DNA of 64,000 nucleotides, taken from assembly GCF_900103615.1 (NCBI RefSeq), contig NZ_FNGW01000001.1, positions 62,001 through 126,000 on the forward strand, given 5' to 3'. The stretch comes from Romboutsia lituseburensis DSM 797 (GTDB lineage: Bacteria; Bacillota; Clostridia; Peptostreptococcales; Peptostreptococcaceae). Numbering within the stretch: the first letter of the stretch is position 1; each line of letters opens with the position of its first letter. The notes under the pieces are model-generated. The model was not told the DNA's origin. It saw only the letters and a program-made list of their open reading frames with translations, and did not search any database. The translations under genes were made by a program, and so were the position numbers. Positions 25,386 to 34,884 of this stretch are shown here, piece by piece.

Positions 25386-26750
25386 CTATCCTAATAATAT
25401 TGATGCATCTCCAGCTATTTCAGTTAACTTACCATCTTTAGTGAATCCCATTTTTTCAGTCCAAGCATCAAATTCTTTTATTGCTGTTAATCCAAACATT
25501 TCTCTAAGTGCCGCTGTTTCATGGTATCCTGTTGTTTGGTAGTTAAGCATTACGTCATCTCCATGAGGTATTCCCATAAAGTATGTACATCCTGCTGTTG
25601 TTAATAATATAGCTAAGTTTTCCATGTCGTTTTGGTCTGCCTTCATGTGATTAGTGTAACAAACGTCAACTCCCATTGGTAATCCACTTAATTTACCCAT
25701 GAAGTGGTCTTCAAGACCTGCCCTTACTACTTGTTTTGCATCGTATAAATATTCAGGTCCTATAAACCCAACAACTGTGTTAACTAAGAATGGCTCGAAT
25801 TTTTTAGCAAATCCGTAACATCTAGCTTCCATAGTTACCTGGTCTATTCCATGATGGGCTTCTGAAGAAAGTTCTGAACCTTGCCCAGTTTCAAAGTACA
25901 TTACATTAGGTCCTGTAGCTGTACCATGTTTAAGTGCTAATTGTCTAGCTTCTTCTATTGTGTCACCATTAAATCCAAATGCTTCATTTCCTTTTTCAGA
26001 CCCTGCTATAGATTGGAATATTAAATCTGCAGGAGCTCCATTTCTTATTGCTTCCATTTGTGTAGTAACATGTGCTAATACACAAGTTTGAGTTGGTATT
26101 TGATATTTGTTTTTAACTTCATCAAATCTTTTAAGTACTTTTGTAACACTCTCAACTGAGTCATCAACTGGGTTAAGTCCTAGCACTGCATCTCCTATAC
26201 CGAAAGTTAAACCTTCAAGAAGTGATGCAAGTATTCCATCTGGATCATCAGTTGGATGGTTTGGTTGAAGTCTAGCAGATAAAGTTCCTTCTTCACCTAT
26301 TGTTGTGTTACAATGAGCTGTAACTTTTATCTTTTTAGCTGCATAAACTAAGTCCATATTTGACATTAATTTAGCAACAGCTGCTATCATTTCAGAAGTT
26401 AAACCTCTTGATATTCTTTTTATATGGGCACTAGTAGTATTACTATCTAATAGCCATTCTCTAAATTCAGATACTGTCCAGTCTTTTATTTCTTCATAAA
26501 CTTTTTCATTTACAGCATCTTGTATTATTCTAGTTACTTCATCTTCCTCGTAAGGTACTGCAGGATTGTTTCTTATATCCTCTAACTTTATGTGTGATAA
26601 AACAACTTTTGCTGCAACTCTTTCTTCTGCTGATTCTGCTGCAAGGCCTGCTAATCTATCTCCTGATTTTTCTTCATTAGCTTTAGCCATTACATCATAT
26701 AAGCCATTGAACTGATAAGTACGTCCAAATAATTTTGTCTTTAAAATCAT
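25386..26750 (-). CDS. eutB: Ethanolamine ammonia-lyase large subunit EutB
   Basis: A 454-residue TIM-barrel subunit holding the active site of ethanolamine ammonia-lyase. Conserved segments include RLQPNHPTDDPDGILASLLE, FGIGDAVLGLNPVDDS, YFETGQGSELSSEAHHG and FLVNTVVGFIGPEYLY. Radical rearrangement with adenosylcobalamin turns ethanolamine into acetaldehyde and ammonia. Gene order eutA-eutB-eutC-eutL is as in other Firmicutes. Length matches the family and the stop/start gaps are 12-18 bases. Confidence 0.97.
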   Translation of the reverse strand: MILKTKLFGRTYQFNGLYDVMAKANEEKSGDRLAGLAAESAEERVAAKVVLSHIKLEDIRNNPAVPYEEDEVTRIIQDAVNEKVYEEIKDWTVSEFREWLLDSNTTSAHIKRISRGLTSEMIAAVAKLMSNMDLVYAAKKIKVTAHCNTTIGEEGTLSARLQPNHPTDDPDGILASLLEGLTFGIGDAVLGLNPVDDSVESVTKVLKRFDEVKNKYQIPTQTCVLAHVTTQMEAIRNGAPADLIFQSIAGSEKGNEAFGFNGDTIEEARQLALKHGTATGPNVMYFETGQGSELSSEAHHGIDQVTMEARCYGFAKKFEPFLVNTVVGFIGPEYLYDAKQVVRAGLEDHFMGKLSGLPMGVDVCYTNHMKADQNDMENLAILLTTAGCTYFMGIPHGDDVMLNYQTTGYHETAALREMFGLTAIKEFDAWTEKMGFTKDGKLTEIAGDASILLG

Positions 26751-26767
26751 TTGCTTACCTCCCTCTA

Positions 26768-28201
26768 TTAATTAAAAACTAATGTTTTTATTACCACAGG
26801 TAATACTTTACCTTCTACTATTGGTTTACCAATGTCGATATAATCTCCATTTTCAACCTTGATACTGTCTATACAAACGATATCTTTTTCATAATTTAAA
26901 ATTGCATAAATGGCTTGTCCTAGTACTTTTGCCATATCGTTTTCAACAATTACTATAAATGGCAAATTATTGTCTATGATTTCTTTCATTCCATTTACAA
27001 ATCCATTTGCATATTCTTGTATATCTAAAAAAGTTGGATTTTTCTTGCCTGTTATGGCTATTGCAACTTTTTGAAGATCATTTTCTAACTTAAACCAATT
27101 AAGTTTACTTTTTATTGCTTCTTTTATCTGTGCTTCATTACCATTTTCTTCTTCTGGTGACAGCTTTAAAACAGGTAAATTTTTAATTGGAAAAGCCTCA
27201 TGTGTGTAAGTTATTGTACTTCCACTTACTTCTGTAGTATGAGAACCCGCTCCTACTACTGTAGCTCTTATAGTTTCTAGAGATTTTACTAAATTTATAT
27301 CTTTAAGGTATTTGCTATTTCTTATTGCTTGACCAAGTAAGATACCTAAATCTCCATATTCAAAATAATCTTTTATTTCTCCATCATAGTAAATATAATC
27401 AGCTACTCCACCAGAAAAAGATACGTTTTCAATCTTTTCATTTAATTTTATAGATTTATTAGTCATTATAAAGTCAAACAAAGGTGTTTGTGGCTTTAAT
27501 CCAATACTTTCTGCTATTAAATCTACCATTATATCTATTATTGGTTTTGTATTTTCAATTGTTGCTGTTGTTCCTACTCGGAGATTAATATTATTTTCAT
27601 TAATAATTTTTTCTATCTTAGGTGATATATAAGTTATTTTTTTGCTTATCTTATCTACTTTTATAAGCCTTCCACCTATATCAAGGCACCCAGTGTCAAT
27701 TACTTCTCCTCTTTTAAATGATGCTAAGTTACTAGTTCCTCCACCTACATCTATATTTACAACAGTTGTAGAATGTTCTTTTGAGTAGATATGAGCTCCA
27801 GCTCCTTTTCCAGAAATTATACTTTCTAAGTCTGGACCTGCCGTTGCTACAACAAAATCACCCGCAAATCCACTTAAAGTATGAAGCACATCATTTGCAT
27901 TTTCTTTTCTAGCTGTTTCACCAGTTATTATAACTGCTCCTGTGTGTATATCTTCTTTAGCTATATTTGCTAGTTTGTATTCCTTATCTACTATATTTTT
28001 TATTTCTTGACCATTTATCTCATTATTTGAAATAAGAGGTGTAAAGTATACTTGACTTTTGTAAATAATTTCTTTGTCTACTATACTGATTCTAGGTACT
28101 GAAAAACTCGATGCCGTATTTTCAACTATTAGTTTTGAAAATATTAACTGAGTAGTACTTGTACCAATATCAATACCAACACTTAATAACTCTTCTCGCA
28201 T
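26768..28201 (-). CDS. eutA: Ethanolamine ammonia-lyase reactivating factor EutA
   Basis: A 477-residue ASKHA-fold protein that exchanges damaged cobalamin out of EutBC using [21 protein letters not shown] is the phosphate 1 motif, [19 protein letters not shown] the phosphate 2 motif, and [16 protein letters not shown] resembles the adenosine site. It is the first gene after the third antiterminator-controlled leader, so it heads the enzyme/shell section of the cluster. Confidence 0.95.
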   Translation of the reverse strand: MREELLSVGIDIGTSTTQLIFSKLIVENTASSFSVPRISIVDKEIIYKSQVYFTPLISNNEINGQEIKNIVDKEYKLANIAKEDIHTGAVIITGETARKENANDVLHTLSGFAGDFVVATAGPDLESIISGKGAGAHIYSKEHSTTVVNIDVGGGTSNLASFKRGEVIDTGCLDIGGRLIKVDKISKKITYISPKIEKIINENNINLRVGTTATIENTKPIIDIMVDLIAESIGLKPQTPLFDFIMTNKSIKLNEKIENVSFSGGVADYIYYDGEIKDYFEYGDLGILLGQAIRNSKYLKDINLVKSLETIRATVVGAGSHTTEVSGSTITYTHEAFPIKNLPVLKLSPEEENGNEAQIKEAIKSKLNWFKLENDLQKVAIAITGKKNPTFLDIQEYANGFVNGMKEIIDNNLPFIVIVENDMAKVLGQAIYAILNYEKDIVCIDSIKVENGDYIDIGKPIVEGKVLPVVIKTLVFN

Positions 28202-28229
28202 TTTTTCACCTCCAAGTTAAAAGTATGTT

Positions 28230-28350
28230 TTAAACAAACAAAGAGGCTCAAAGCTATAATAAATATAAGCTAAAAATCAATAGATTTTTACTACTTACTT
28301 CATTAATAACCTTAAGCCTCTTTGCTCAATTAAAACTACTACTTCGTAGC
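28230..28350 (-). promoter_or_regulatory. EutV-controlled antitermination leader of eutA
   Basis: On the minus strand, hairpin P1 is CTAC-GAAGTA-GTAG (28349-28336) and hairpin P2 is TTGAGC-AAAGAG-GCTTAA (28329-28312). P2 has the A1/G4 hexaloop known for ANTAR-protein sites; P1 has G at loop position 1. The downstream half of P2 is part of the terminator stem AAAGAGGCTTAAG with CTTTGAGCCTCTTT (28323 to 28240), followed by T-rich sequence. Binding of EutV to P1/P2 should prevent the terminator. Confidence 0.8.
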
Positions 28351-28373
28351 CTTGTTATTATTAGTATTAATTT

Positions 28374-29759
28374 TTAAACAGGTATCTTAAGTAATATCTT
28401 AGTACCCTTTTCGTTTGATTCTCTTTCTAAAGTTCCTTTCAAAACTTGTGTAATATAACTGTCTATTATAAAAGTTCCTAGACTTTTTCTATCTATATCA
28501 TTAGTTGAAAATCCTACTCCATCATCTATTATTGCAATGTTTTTATAGTTATTTTCTTTGTTAATCAAAATTCGTATATTACCACTTTCTTTTCCTTCAA
28601 AAGCATGATCATAACAATTTTGAATTATCTCGTTTATAACTAATAGTATTGCCGTTGCTTTCTCTCCACCTATCTTAAAATCTTCGCCTGTTATACAAAT
28701 GTTTATATCTTTATTATCACAATAGCCTCCTTGGATATTGCTTACTAGTAAATTCATAGCTTCTAATATAGAAATATTATTATCTTCTTCTTTAGACAAT
28801 AGATGATGTGTTGAAAGTATTGCAAAAACTCTATTTGTTATATTATCTAAACAATGTTTTACTTCTTCATTGTTTGATAGTCTACTTTGCTTTCTTATTA
28901 TTGATATTACTGTATGAAGATTATTTTTAACTCTATGGTGAGCTTCCCTTACTGAAACTGATTTTAAAACTAATTCAGCTTCTTTTTGTTTTAAATCACT
29001 TATATCTTCAATTATTTTAACAACTTTATACTCATCATCTTTGATGTGTATTGTTTTTATTTTGAAATATAAATCATCAATACAAACTTCATTGGTTTCA
29101 TCATAATTTTCATCTAGTAATATATCTTCAAATTTTTTAGGTTCTATATATATATCATTATAATGTATGTCTTGTATATCACATAAAAATCCAAGCTTTT
29201 CATACATTTTTACTGCATTTTTGTTTTTGATTTTAAGTTTTCCATTTTTATCAAATATAAGTATTGCCGCATTTAAATTATCTGTTAAAAAATTGTTATT
29301 CTTTATTAGATTTATAAATTCATGTGAGTTTTTCTTTTTATCAAATCCATCTTTCAACTCACTACTTATATCTTTCTCTACGATTAATACTGCTATAACT
29401 TTTTCATCTAGTGTTACAGGTTGAATAGTTTGTTTTACTACTTTATATTCTTGTGTTAGAGCCTTTATATCCCTAGTTGTTATTCCTGTATTTAAGGTCT
29501 TTATAACTCCTGGTTCATTTTCATTTAGAGCTTTTTTTCCTACAACGTTTTCAGCATAAAGAGATTTATTTTTCGGCTTACTGTGACAAACTACTATTGC
29601 TTCCTCTACATCTTTACTCAACACATCAATGAAAACATCGCTATCATAGAAGTTTGCCATTAAATCTAGAGATTTTGAAACTTCTAGGATCTTATCTATT
29701 TCATTTTCATTTAGTATTGTATTTTCTTTGCAGAGTGATTTTATTATGTTATTCATCAT
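28374..29759 (-). CDS. eutW: Ethanolamine sensor histidine kinase EutW
   Basis: A soluble 461-residue HisKA_2-type histidine kinase. The N-terminal third resembles the GAF-like sensor of EutW (EPGVIKTLNTGITTRDIK), followed by a PAS-like region (LNAAILIFDKNGKLKIKNKN) and the H-box SVREAHHRVKNNLHTVIS, with the ATPase end AIIDDGVGFSTNDIDRKS and KGTKILLKIPV. In known systems EutW autophosphorylates on sensing ethanolamine and passes phosphate to EutV. The start codon is an ATG within the last codons of eutV (4-base-type overlap region); a TTG six bases further up is less likely. Confidence 0.92.
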   Translation of the reverse strand: MMNNIIKSLCKENTILNENEIDKILEVSKSLDLMANFYDSDVFIDVLSKDVEEAIVVCHSKPKNKSLYAENVVGKKALNENEPGVIKTLNTGITTRDIKALTQEYKVVKQTIQPVTLDEKVIAVLIVEKDISSELKDGFDKKKNSHEFINLIKNNNFLTDNLNAAILIFDKNGKLKIKNKNAVKMYEKLGFLCDIQDIHYNDIYIEPKKFEDILLDENYDETNEVCIDDLYFKIKTIHIKDDEYKVVKIIEDISDLKQKEAELVLKSVSVREAHHRVKNNLHTVISIIRKQSRLSNNEEVKHCLDNITNRVFAILSTHHLLSKEEDNNISILEAMNLLVSNIQGGYCDNKDINICITGEDFKIGGEKATAILLVINEIIQNCYDHAFEGKESGNIRILINKENNYKNIAIIDDGVGFSTNDIDRKSLGTFIIDSYITQVLKGTLERESNEKGTKILLKIPV

Positions 29760-30324
29760 ATCCAATTATAATCATCTTAGCAATTTCAAGCATTGTTGTT
29801 CTCTTGTCCATGCTAAGTTTTCTTATTCTTGTGTAAGCCTCATCTTCACTAATCTTAAATTCTCTTATAAGTATGCCTTTAGCTCTTTCTACTATTTTTC
29901 TTTCTGCTAACTTAGAATTCATTTTTTCTAAGTCTTTTTTCATTTGTTCAAATTCTTTGACTTTACTTAAACACATTTCAATTGTTGGTATAAGTGATTT
30001 TTCACTAGCTGGCTTAACTAAATATCCAAAAGCGCCTATACTTTTAGCTTTTTCAATGTGTTCTTTATCTTCAAATGAAGTTAATAAAAGTACTCCACCT
30101 GCTAAGTTTTCTTTAGCCATTATTTTTCCAGCTTTTATTCCATCTAGTATTGGCATATCTATATCCATAATTACTAAATCTGGATTATGCTTTTTACACA
30201 TTTCAACAGCTTCAAATCCATCGCAAGCTTCACCTATTACTTCATATCCACGGTCCTCTAGAATATCTCTAATATCCATTCTTATAAGAGGTTCGTCATC
30301 AACTAATAGTATTTTTCTCCCCAT
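29749..30324 (-). CDS. eutV: Response regulator EutV with ANTAR RNA-binding domain
   Basis: A 191-residue protein: receiver domain (residues 4-118) with acidic pair DDE at 9-11, phosphoacceptor Asp54 in VIMDIDMP and Lys in GYLVKPAS; a coiled linker; and a C-terminal ANTAR domain (about 130-188) with ERAKGILIREFKISEDEAY and RKLSMDKRTTMLEIA. Phosphorylated EutV binds paired hexaloop hairpins in leader RNA and blocks terminators. Three such leaders are visible in this cluster, before eutG, eutS and eutA. Confidence 0.96.
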   Translation of the reverse strand: MGRKILLVDDEPLIRMDIRDILEDRGYEVIGEACDGFEAVEMCKKHNPDLVIMDIDMPILDGIKAGKIMAKENLAGGVLLLTSFEDKEHIEKAKSIGAFGYLVKPASEKSLIPTIEMCLSKVKEFEQMKKDLEKMNSKLAERKIVERAKGILIREFKISEDEAYTRIRKLSMDKRTTMLEIAKMIIIGYDE

Positions 30325-30342
30325 ATGTCTTTACCTCACTAA

Positions 30343-30780
30343 CTAAAGGTTAATGTTTGCCAGGTAGTCAAATAATGACGTAAGACCAATATCATCTACC
30401 GTATCTATTTTAAATATTTGACTTGCACCTGCTAATTCTAGTCTATCATAAGCTAGATTTATTTGCTCTTCGGTTGCTTTATTTATTTTTGTTATTATTC
30501 CTATAACATCTTTGCAAAACATACCTGCAAATCCCGGTGCTATATAATTTTCTTCTTGAGTTGGATCATATACGATTGCTATAACTTTTGCATCTACTGA
30601 TGTAGTTATTAATGCGTTGTATAATCCTCTGTTTTCCATATATTCACCAGGGGTATCTATTGCATTATTGTATAACTCCACTGATTGTGTTTTTTTATAT
30701 TTTATTTCTAATTGGTCTAGTTTTTGGCATAGTGTTGTTTTTCCACTGCCTGTCTTTCCCATAAATATTATATTTTTCAT
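30343..30780 (-). CDS. eutP: EutP small GTPase-like protein
   Basis: A 145-residue P-loop protein of the EutP/PduV group. G1 motif is IIFMGKTGSGKTTLCQKL near residue 10; DTPGEY is the G3 motif; the G4 region is GIITKINKAT. EutP proteins have been reported to have acetate kinase activity in Salmonella relatives, otherwise a shell-linked GTPase role. A GTG three bases upstream overlaps the eutS stop codon; the ATG has better spacing to GAGGAC. Tightly linked to eutS and eutV. Confidence 0.9.
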   Translation of the reverse strand: MKNIIFMGKTGSGKTTLCQKLDQLEIKYKKTQSVELYNNAIDTPGEYMENRGLYNALITTSVDAKVIAIVYDPTQEENYIAPGFAGMFCKDVIGIITKINKATEEQINLAYDRLELAGASQIFKIDTVDDIGLTSLFDYLANINL

Positions 30781-30782
30781 CA

Positions 30783-31133
30783 CTATGTCCTCGTTATTTT
30801 CGCAGATGAGAAGTTTAGCATATCTCCTAAAACTTGTAAAACTTCATTTAATGCTGATTCTACTGAACTTACATCACCGCTTATTACTACTGATCCACTG
30901 AATCTGTCTATAAAGCCTAATGACACATCTGATGATTTTGTTGCAACATCTGCTGCTATTATTGATGCTTCACTTGGCGTTATTGTTAGTATTCCTATTG
31001 CATCTTTTTTCTCAATAACTAGTCCTAATTTCTTATAAATATCTTGATTTGGATTAGCTATTATATGTGCAAGAGTAACTTGTTTACCTGGAACATATTC
31101 TTGGATAACTCTTTGTTTAGTTTCTTCTACCAA
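30783..31133 (-). CDS. eutS: EutS shell protein
   Basis: A 116-residue bent-hexamer shell protein with the circularly permuted BMC fold. The start [20 protein letters not shown] forms the EutS beta-barrel; later [20 protein letters not shown] and [18 protein letters not shown] are family features. It is the first gene after the second EutV-type leader. Confidence 0.95.
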   Translation of the reverse strand: MVEETKQRVIQEYVPGKQVTLAHIIANPNQDIYKKLGLVIEKKDAIGILTITPSEASIIAADVATKSSDVSLGFIDRFSGSVVISGDVSSVESALNEVLQVLGDMLNFSSAKITRT

Positions 31134-31159
31134 TTTAATTCCTGCTTTCTTTTGTCATT

Positions 31160-31250
31160 TAAATAAATAAAAGCTTCTAAAAGACACATACAGAATATAT
31201 CTTTAAGAAGCTTCGTTGCTTTTTATCAAACTATCACGCCTTTGTGATAC
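31160..31250 (-). promoter_or_regulatory. EutV-controlled antitermination leader of eutS
   Basis: On the minus strand: P1 TATCAC-AAAGGC-GTGATA (31249-31232) and P2 AAGC-AACGAA-GCTT (31221-31208), both with A1 and G4 in six-base loops, the hallmark of ANTAR targets. The P2 3' arm is shared with the terminator AAGCTTCTTAAAGA / TCTTTTAGAAGCTT (31213 to 31171; one mismatch) ending in TTTTATTTATTT. Confidence 0.92.
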
Positions 31251-31254
31251 TTTT

Positions 31255-31283
31255 ATTATAATCAGTTGCCATATTTTTGTCAA
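31255..31283 (-). promoter_or_regulatory. Sigma-A promoter of eutS
   Basis: On the minus strand -35 TTGACA (31283-31278), a 17-base spacer and -10 TATAAT (31260-31255), perfect consensus, six bases before hairpin P1. A full-strength promoter fits control by antitermination and not initiation. Confidence 0.92.
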
Positions 31284-31369
31284 TATTTATTTGATAATTT
31301 ATAAAAACATTTTCCTTTATTTTTTTCGACACGCTTATTTGCTAGGTTTTTACAACTTTCGTTTAATTA

Positions 31370-32500
31370 TTACTTTATTTTATTTAATATATCTATTATA
31401 TCTTTTTCTGTAGGAACTCTTGGATTTGTTTTTGTACATCCATCATTTATAGCAAGTATTGCTATTTCATTTTCTACACTACTTAAATCATATATGTTAA
31501 CTTTACATTGGCTTAAGTTAGTTACCATATTCATTTCCCTTTGAAGTTTCTTTATTTCATTTACTAGATTCTTGACACCCATTCTGACATTAGATGTATT
31601 TAAACCTAATAACATAGATATTTGTGCATACTTGTTAGCAGCCATTGAATATTTTGTATTTGTATAACCTACTATATCTGCATTGTATTCTATTACATGA
31701 GGTAATAATATTGAGTTTGTTCTTCCATGAGGCACATGGAACTTCCCACCTAGTACGTGTGCTATTGAGTGATTTATCCCTAGTGATGTTTGATTAAATG
31801 CCATTCCTGCTAAACAAGATGCATTGTGCATTTTCTCTCTTGCTTCTATATCATTTCCATCTTTATAAGCTCTTGATAAATATTTAAAAACAAGTTTTAT
31901 AGCTTTTTCTGCTAAAGCGTCAGAAAAGTCGTTAGCTTCAGTTGACACATAAGCCTCAATAGCATGTGTTAATACATCCATTCCCGTATCCGCTGTTATA
32001 AAGTTTGGCACTGTTTTTACTAGTTCCGGATCAAGTATTGCTACGTTAGGTAAAAGATCATCACTTACTAAAGGGTACTTTGTTCCTTTTTGCTTATCAG
32101 TTATTACTGAAAATGATGTTACTTCTGATCCTGTCCCACTAGTGGTAGGAATTGCTATAAACTCTATATCATTTGTTTTTAATATTTTTTTAGAAAAATC
32201 CATTATAGCTTTTGAAGCATCTATCGCAGACCCTCCACCTAATGCTATAAGCACATCTGGATTTACTTCTTTAAAAACCTCTATTCCACTTACTACTGTT
32301 TCTATTGGTGGGTCTGGAACTATATCACTAAATACTTCATATGATCCTTCTTTCAAATTTACTAATATCTTATCTATTGCTTTTGACTCAACCATAAATG
32401 GATCTGTTATTATTAATATTTTTTTATTTTGTATTTCTTGTAATGCCTTTAAAGAGCCTTCTCCAAATTTTATTTTTGTCTTAATTTCAAAACTATGCAA
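31370..32500 (-). CDS. eutG: Iron-dependent alcohol dehydrogenase EutG
   Basis: A 376-residue group III alcohol dehydrogenase. LIALGGGSAIDASKAI is the NAD-binding stretch, FIAIPTTSGTGSEVTSFSVI a family motif, and the iron ligands lie in MDVLTHAIEAY and GINHSIAHVLGGKFHVPHG. It reduces acetaldehyde to ethanol and regenerates NAD+ for EutE. The start is TTG preceded by AAGGAGAG. It has its own EutV-regulated leader, so it is transcribed separately ahead of eutS. Confidence 0.92.
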   Translation of the reverse strand: MHSFEIKTKIKFGEGSLKALQEIQNKKILIITDPFMVESKAIDKILVNLKEGSYEVFSDIVPDPPIETVVSGIEVFKEVNPDVLIALGGGSAIDASKAIMDFSKKILKTNDIEFIAIPTTSGTGSEVTSFSVITDKQKGTKYPLVSDDLLPNVAILDPELVKTVPNFITADTGMDVLTHAIEAYVSTEANDFSDALAEKAIKLVFKYLSRAYKDGNDIEAREKMHNASCLAGMAFNQTSLGINHSIAHVLGGKFHVPHGRTNSILLPHVIEYNADIVGYTNTKYSMAANKYAQISMLLGLNTSNVRMGVKNLVNEIKKLQREMNMVTNLSQCKVNIYDLSSVENEIAILAINDGCTKTNPRVPTEKDIIDILNKIK

Positions 32501-32639
32501 TTTAATCTCTCCTTTTATTTTATATTCTAATATAAATTAAATTTACTATTTCCCAAGAAATACGTTTTCTTCAGTATTTATAAGTACTAAAAATTATTTT
32601 TCCTTGAGTAACATGTTTCATCTTTAATTAATACTTAAA

Positions 32640-32704
32640 AAAACAAAAAAGCTCCATAGATAATCTATGGAGCTTCATTGCTCTGTTAACACGCCTTTGT
32701 GTTA
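32640..32704 (-). promoter_or_regulatory. EutV-controlled antitermination leader of eutG
   Basis: On the minus strand: P1 TAACAC-AAAGGC-GTGTTA (32704-32687) with the same loop as the eutS leader; P2 GAGC-AATGAA-GCTC (32683-32670), loops with A1/G4. The P2 arm starts the terminator AAGCTCCATAGA-TTA-TCTATGGAGCTT (32675 to 32649), a perfect 12-bp stem with TTTTTT. Confidence 0.92.
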
Positions 32705-32712
32705 TTAATTTT

Positions 32713-32741
32713 AATATACTATTTGATTTATATAAAGTCAA
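32713..32741 (-). promoter_or_regulatory. Sigma-A promoter of eutG
   Basis: On the minus strand -35 TTGACT (32741-32736), 17-base spacer, -10 TATATT (32718-32713), just before hairpin P1. Confidence 0.85.
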
Positions 32742-32763
32742 TATTATTTTCCATCATATACTT

Positions 32764-34767
32764 TTAAATATACAGTTCATATATGTCAGAAAGCTCTAAT
32801 TCTATGTTAGATACATCAACTTTGTATATTCTATCGTCTAAGTGTTCACCTTCTAGTTTTTTATTTGGAAGCAGTATTTCAAATTCTGTACCGTTTTTTC
32901 CATCACTATCTAAATAAATTTCACCTTCATTTAATTTGACAGCTGACTGAACTATACTAAGTCCTATTCCGCTCCCTTCATTTAATCGAGTTAATGACTT
33001 ATCATTTTGAACAAATCTTTCAAAGATAGTTCCTTGCATTTCTAGAGGTATTCCCATTCCATCATCTTTAACTATTATATGCACCCATTTTTCATCTTTG
33101 TACATATTTACTAATACATTTCCATTTGGCTTTGTAAACTTTATTGCATTTGATAAAAGATTAAGCATTGCTCTTTCCATCATATCTTCATCACATTTTA
33201 TAATTTGTTCTTCAATTTCTGTGTCAAACACAATATTTATTTTTTTATGCTGTGCATAATTAACTACAGACAACGTTATATTTTCTACTAAACTTACAAT
33301 ATCACTATTTACAAATTTAGGTTTTATAAATCCTACATCAATTTTCGTTATATCTACTATATTATTTATAAGCCTTAACATACGCTGACAATTAGTTTTT
33401 AGACACTGTTTATGACTAGAGTATATTTCATTAAATTTCTCTGGATTTGTTTTATTTTTTAAATCCAATAACTGTATAGTTGAATAAAAAATATTAAGAG
33501 GGGTTCTTAGCTCATGAGATATATTAGCAAAAAATTCATTCCTTACCTGTTCTTGATTTTTCATTTTCTCATATTCTATCAAGGATCGTTTTGTTCTAAT
33601 TTTATCTGTTATATCATTAAAAATAACTACAACATTTTTCATATCACCCATATATATTTTTTGTACACTACAACTTATTGTAACACCAGTTTCTTCTATA
33701 TCGATTTTACCTTTCCAATATCCAATTTGTAAGAAATGATCTTTTATTTCTTTTTCTTTTTCTTTGCTAATTCCTTGATTTTCATAAATTAATTTTTTAT
33801 TTATATCTTCACATTCAATATCTTCTTTTATTCTATAATATTGTTTAGCTACACTATTTATATATTTTAAATTTTTATACTCATCGTATATAAGTATACA
33901 ACTATATCTGCTTTCATCAGCTATTTTTTTAAACACCGTAAGCTCATTTTCAAGTTCTTTATTTTTTCTTATGCTTAATAAGAGTTCACAAATTATTCCT
34001 CCTAATAAGATAATAAATCCTATATATGTAATAGATATAGATAATAATTTTACGTTAGCTAAAGCTTTTGTAGCTCCTACTACTGCGTATATGGCTTTTA
34101 ACATAAAAAAGAATATACTTGCACTTATAACCGAATATATATACTCACTTCTATCTAAGCTTTTTTTCAAATATACAACTGAAATAGCTCCATAAAATAT
34201 AGTTAAAAATATATTATAACTAACAAATCCTGCTACATCATTGAATGTTGTAAATAATATATCATGATGCTTTAAAAGCCCAAAACTTGTAGCTATAGCG
34301 ATTGTTATTAAAATTGATTTTATTCTATTTTTCATTATTATTTTTTTTAACTTTTTAAATGATGACAAACTAAATGTTAATATTATTAATCTAAAAATAG
34401 AATTTTCTACAATAAGATAATTACTTATATTTATTGTAGATGCATCTAGACTCATGTTATCTACATTCCCAAGTAATACATCTATGAAGAATATAATATA
34501 AAAAAGAGATAAAATAAATAGTTCTTCCTTATTTGTACTTTCATAGCAAAGTATACAACTTGATATAGCTAATAATACTAATATTAACTCAAAAATCTTA
34601 ATAAATGCTATTATGTCAGCTGTATTTATTTTATTTGAACTTAACATTCCAAATAATAAAACCAAATAGCTTACCCCAATAATAAAGCTTATTAAAAATA
34701 TTACATTTATTGCTATTTGGTTTGTGGACGAGATTTTTTCTTTATTACTCATATTTAAATCACTCAT
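32764..34767 (-). CDS. Membrane-bound sensor histidine kinase (7-8 TM, PAS, HisKA, HATPase)
   Basis: A 667-residue sensor kinase. Residues 18-265 hold seven or eight membrane segments, resembling MASE3-type sensory regions; then a PAS domain (CILIYDEYKNLKYINSVAKQ), the HisKA domain with H-box FFANISHELRTPLNIFYST, and an ATPase domain with ERAMLNLLSNAIKFTKPNG and GIGLSIVQSAV. No response regulator gene lies beside it, so it is an orphan kinase; such kinases feed Spo0A phosphorelays in clostridia. It lies next to eutG but has its own leader with a terminator, and points in the same direction. Link to ethanolamine sensing is not shown. Confidence 0.9.
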   Translation of the reverse strand: MSDLNMSNKEKISSTNQIAINVIFLISFIIGVSYLVLLFGMLSSNKINTADIIAFIKIFELILVLLAISSCILCYESTNKEELFILSLFYIIFFIDVLLGNVDNMSLDASTINISNYLIVENSIFRLIILTFSLSSFKKLKKIIMKNRIKSILITIAIATSFGLLKHHDILFTTFNDVAGFVSYNIFLTIFYGAISVVYLKKSLDRSEYIYSVISASIFFFMLKAIYAVVGATKALANVKLLSISITYIGFIILLGGIICELLLSIRKNKELENELTVFKKIADESRYSCILIYDEYKNLKYINSVAKQYYRIKEDIECEDINKKLIYENQGISKEKEKEIKDHFLQIGYWKGKIDIEETGVTISCSVQKIYMGDMKNVVVIFNDITDKIRTKRSLIEYEKMKNQEQVRNEFFANISHELRTPLNIFYSTIQLLDLKNKTNPEKFNEIYSSHKQCLKTNCQRMLRLINNIVDITKIDVGFIKPKFVNSDIVSLVENITLSVVNYAQHKKINIVFDTEIEEQIIKCDEDMMERAMLNLLSNAIKFTKPNGNVLVNMYKDEKWVHIIVKDDGMGIPLEMQGTIFERFVQNDKSLTRLNEGSGIGLSIVQSAVKLNEGEIYLDSDGKNGTEFEILLPNKKLEGEHLDDRIYKVDVSNIELELSDIYELYI

Positions 34768-34884
34768 CTGTCATTCTCCTAATTTTGATTATTTACTTAA
34801 GTTTATTTTAGAATAAACTTTCCCCATTTTTTCATTTTAATATTATATCATTTTCATTTCAAATATAATTATTTATGTATTTAA

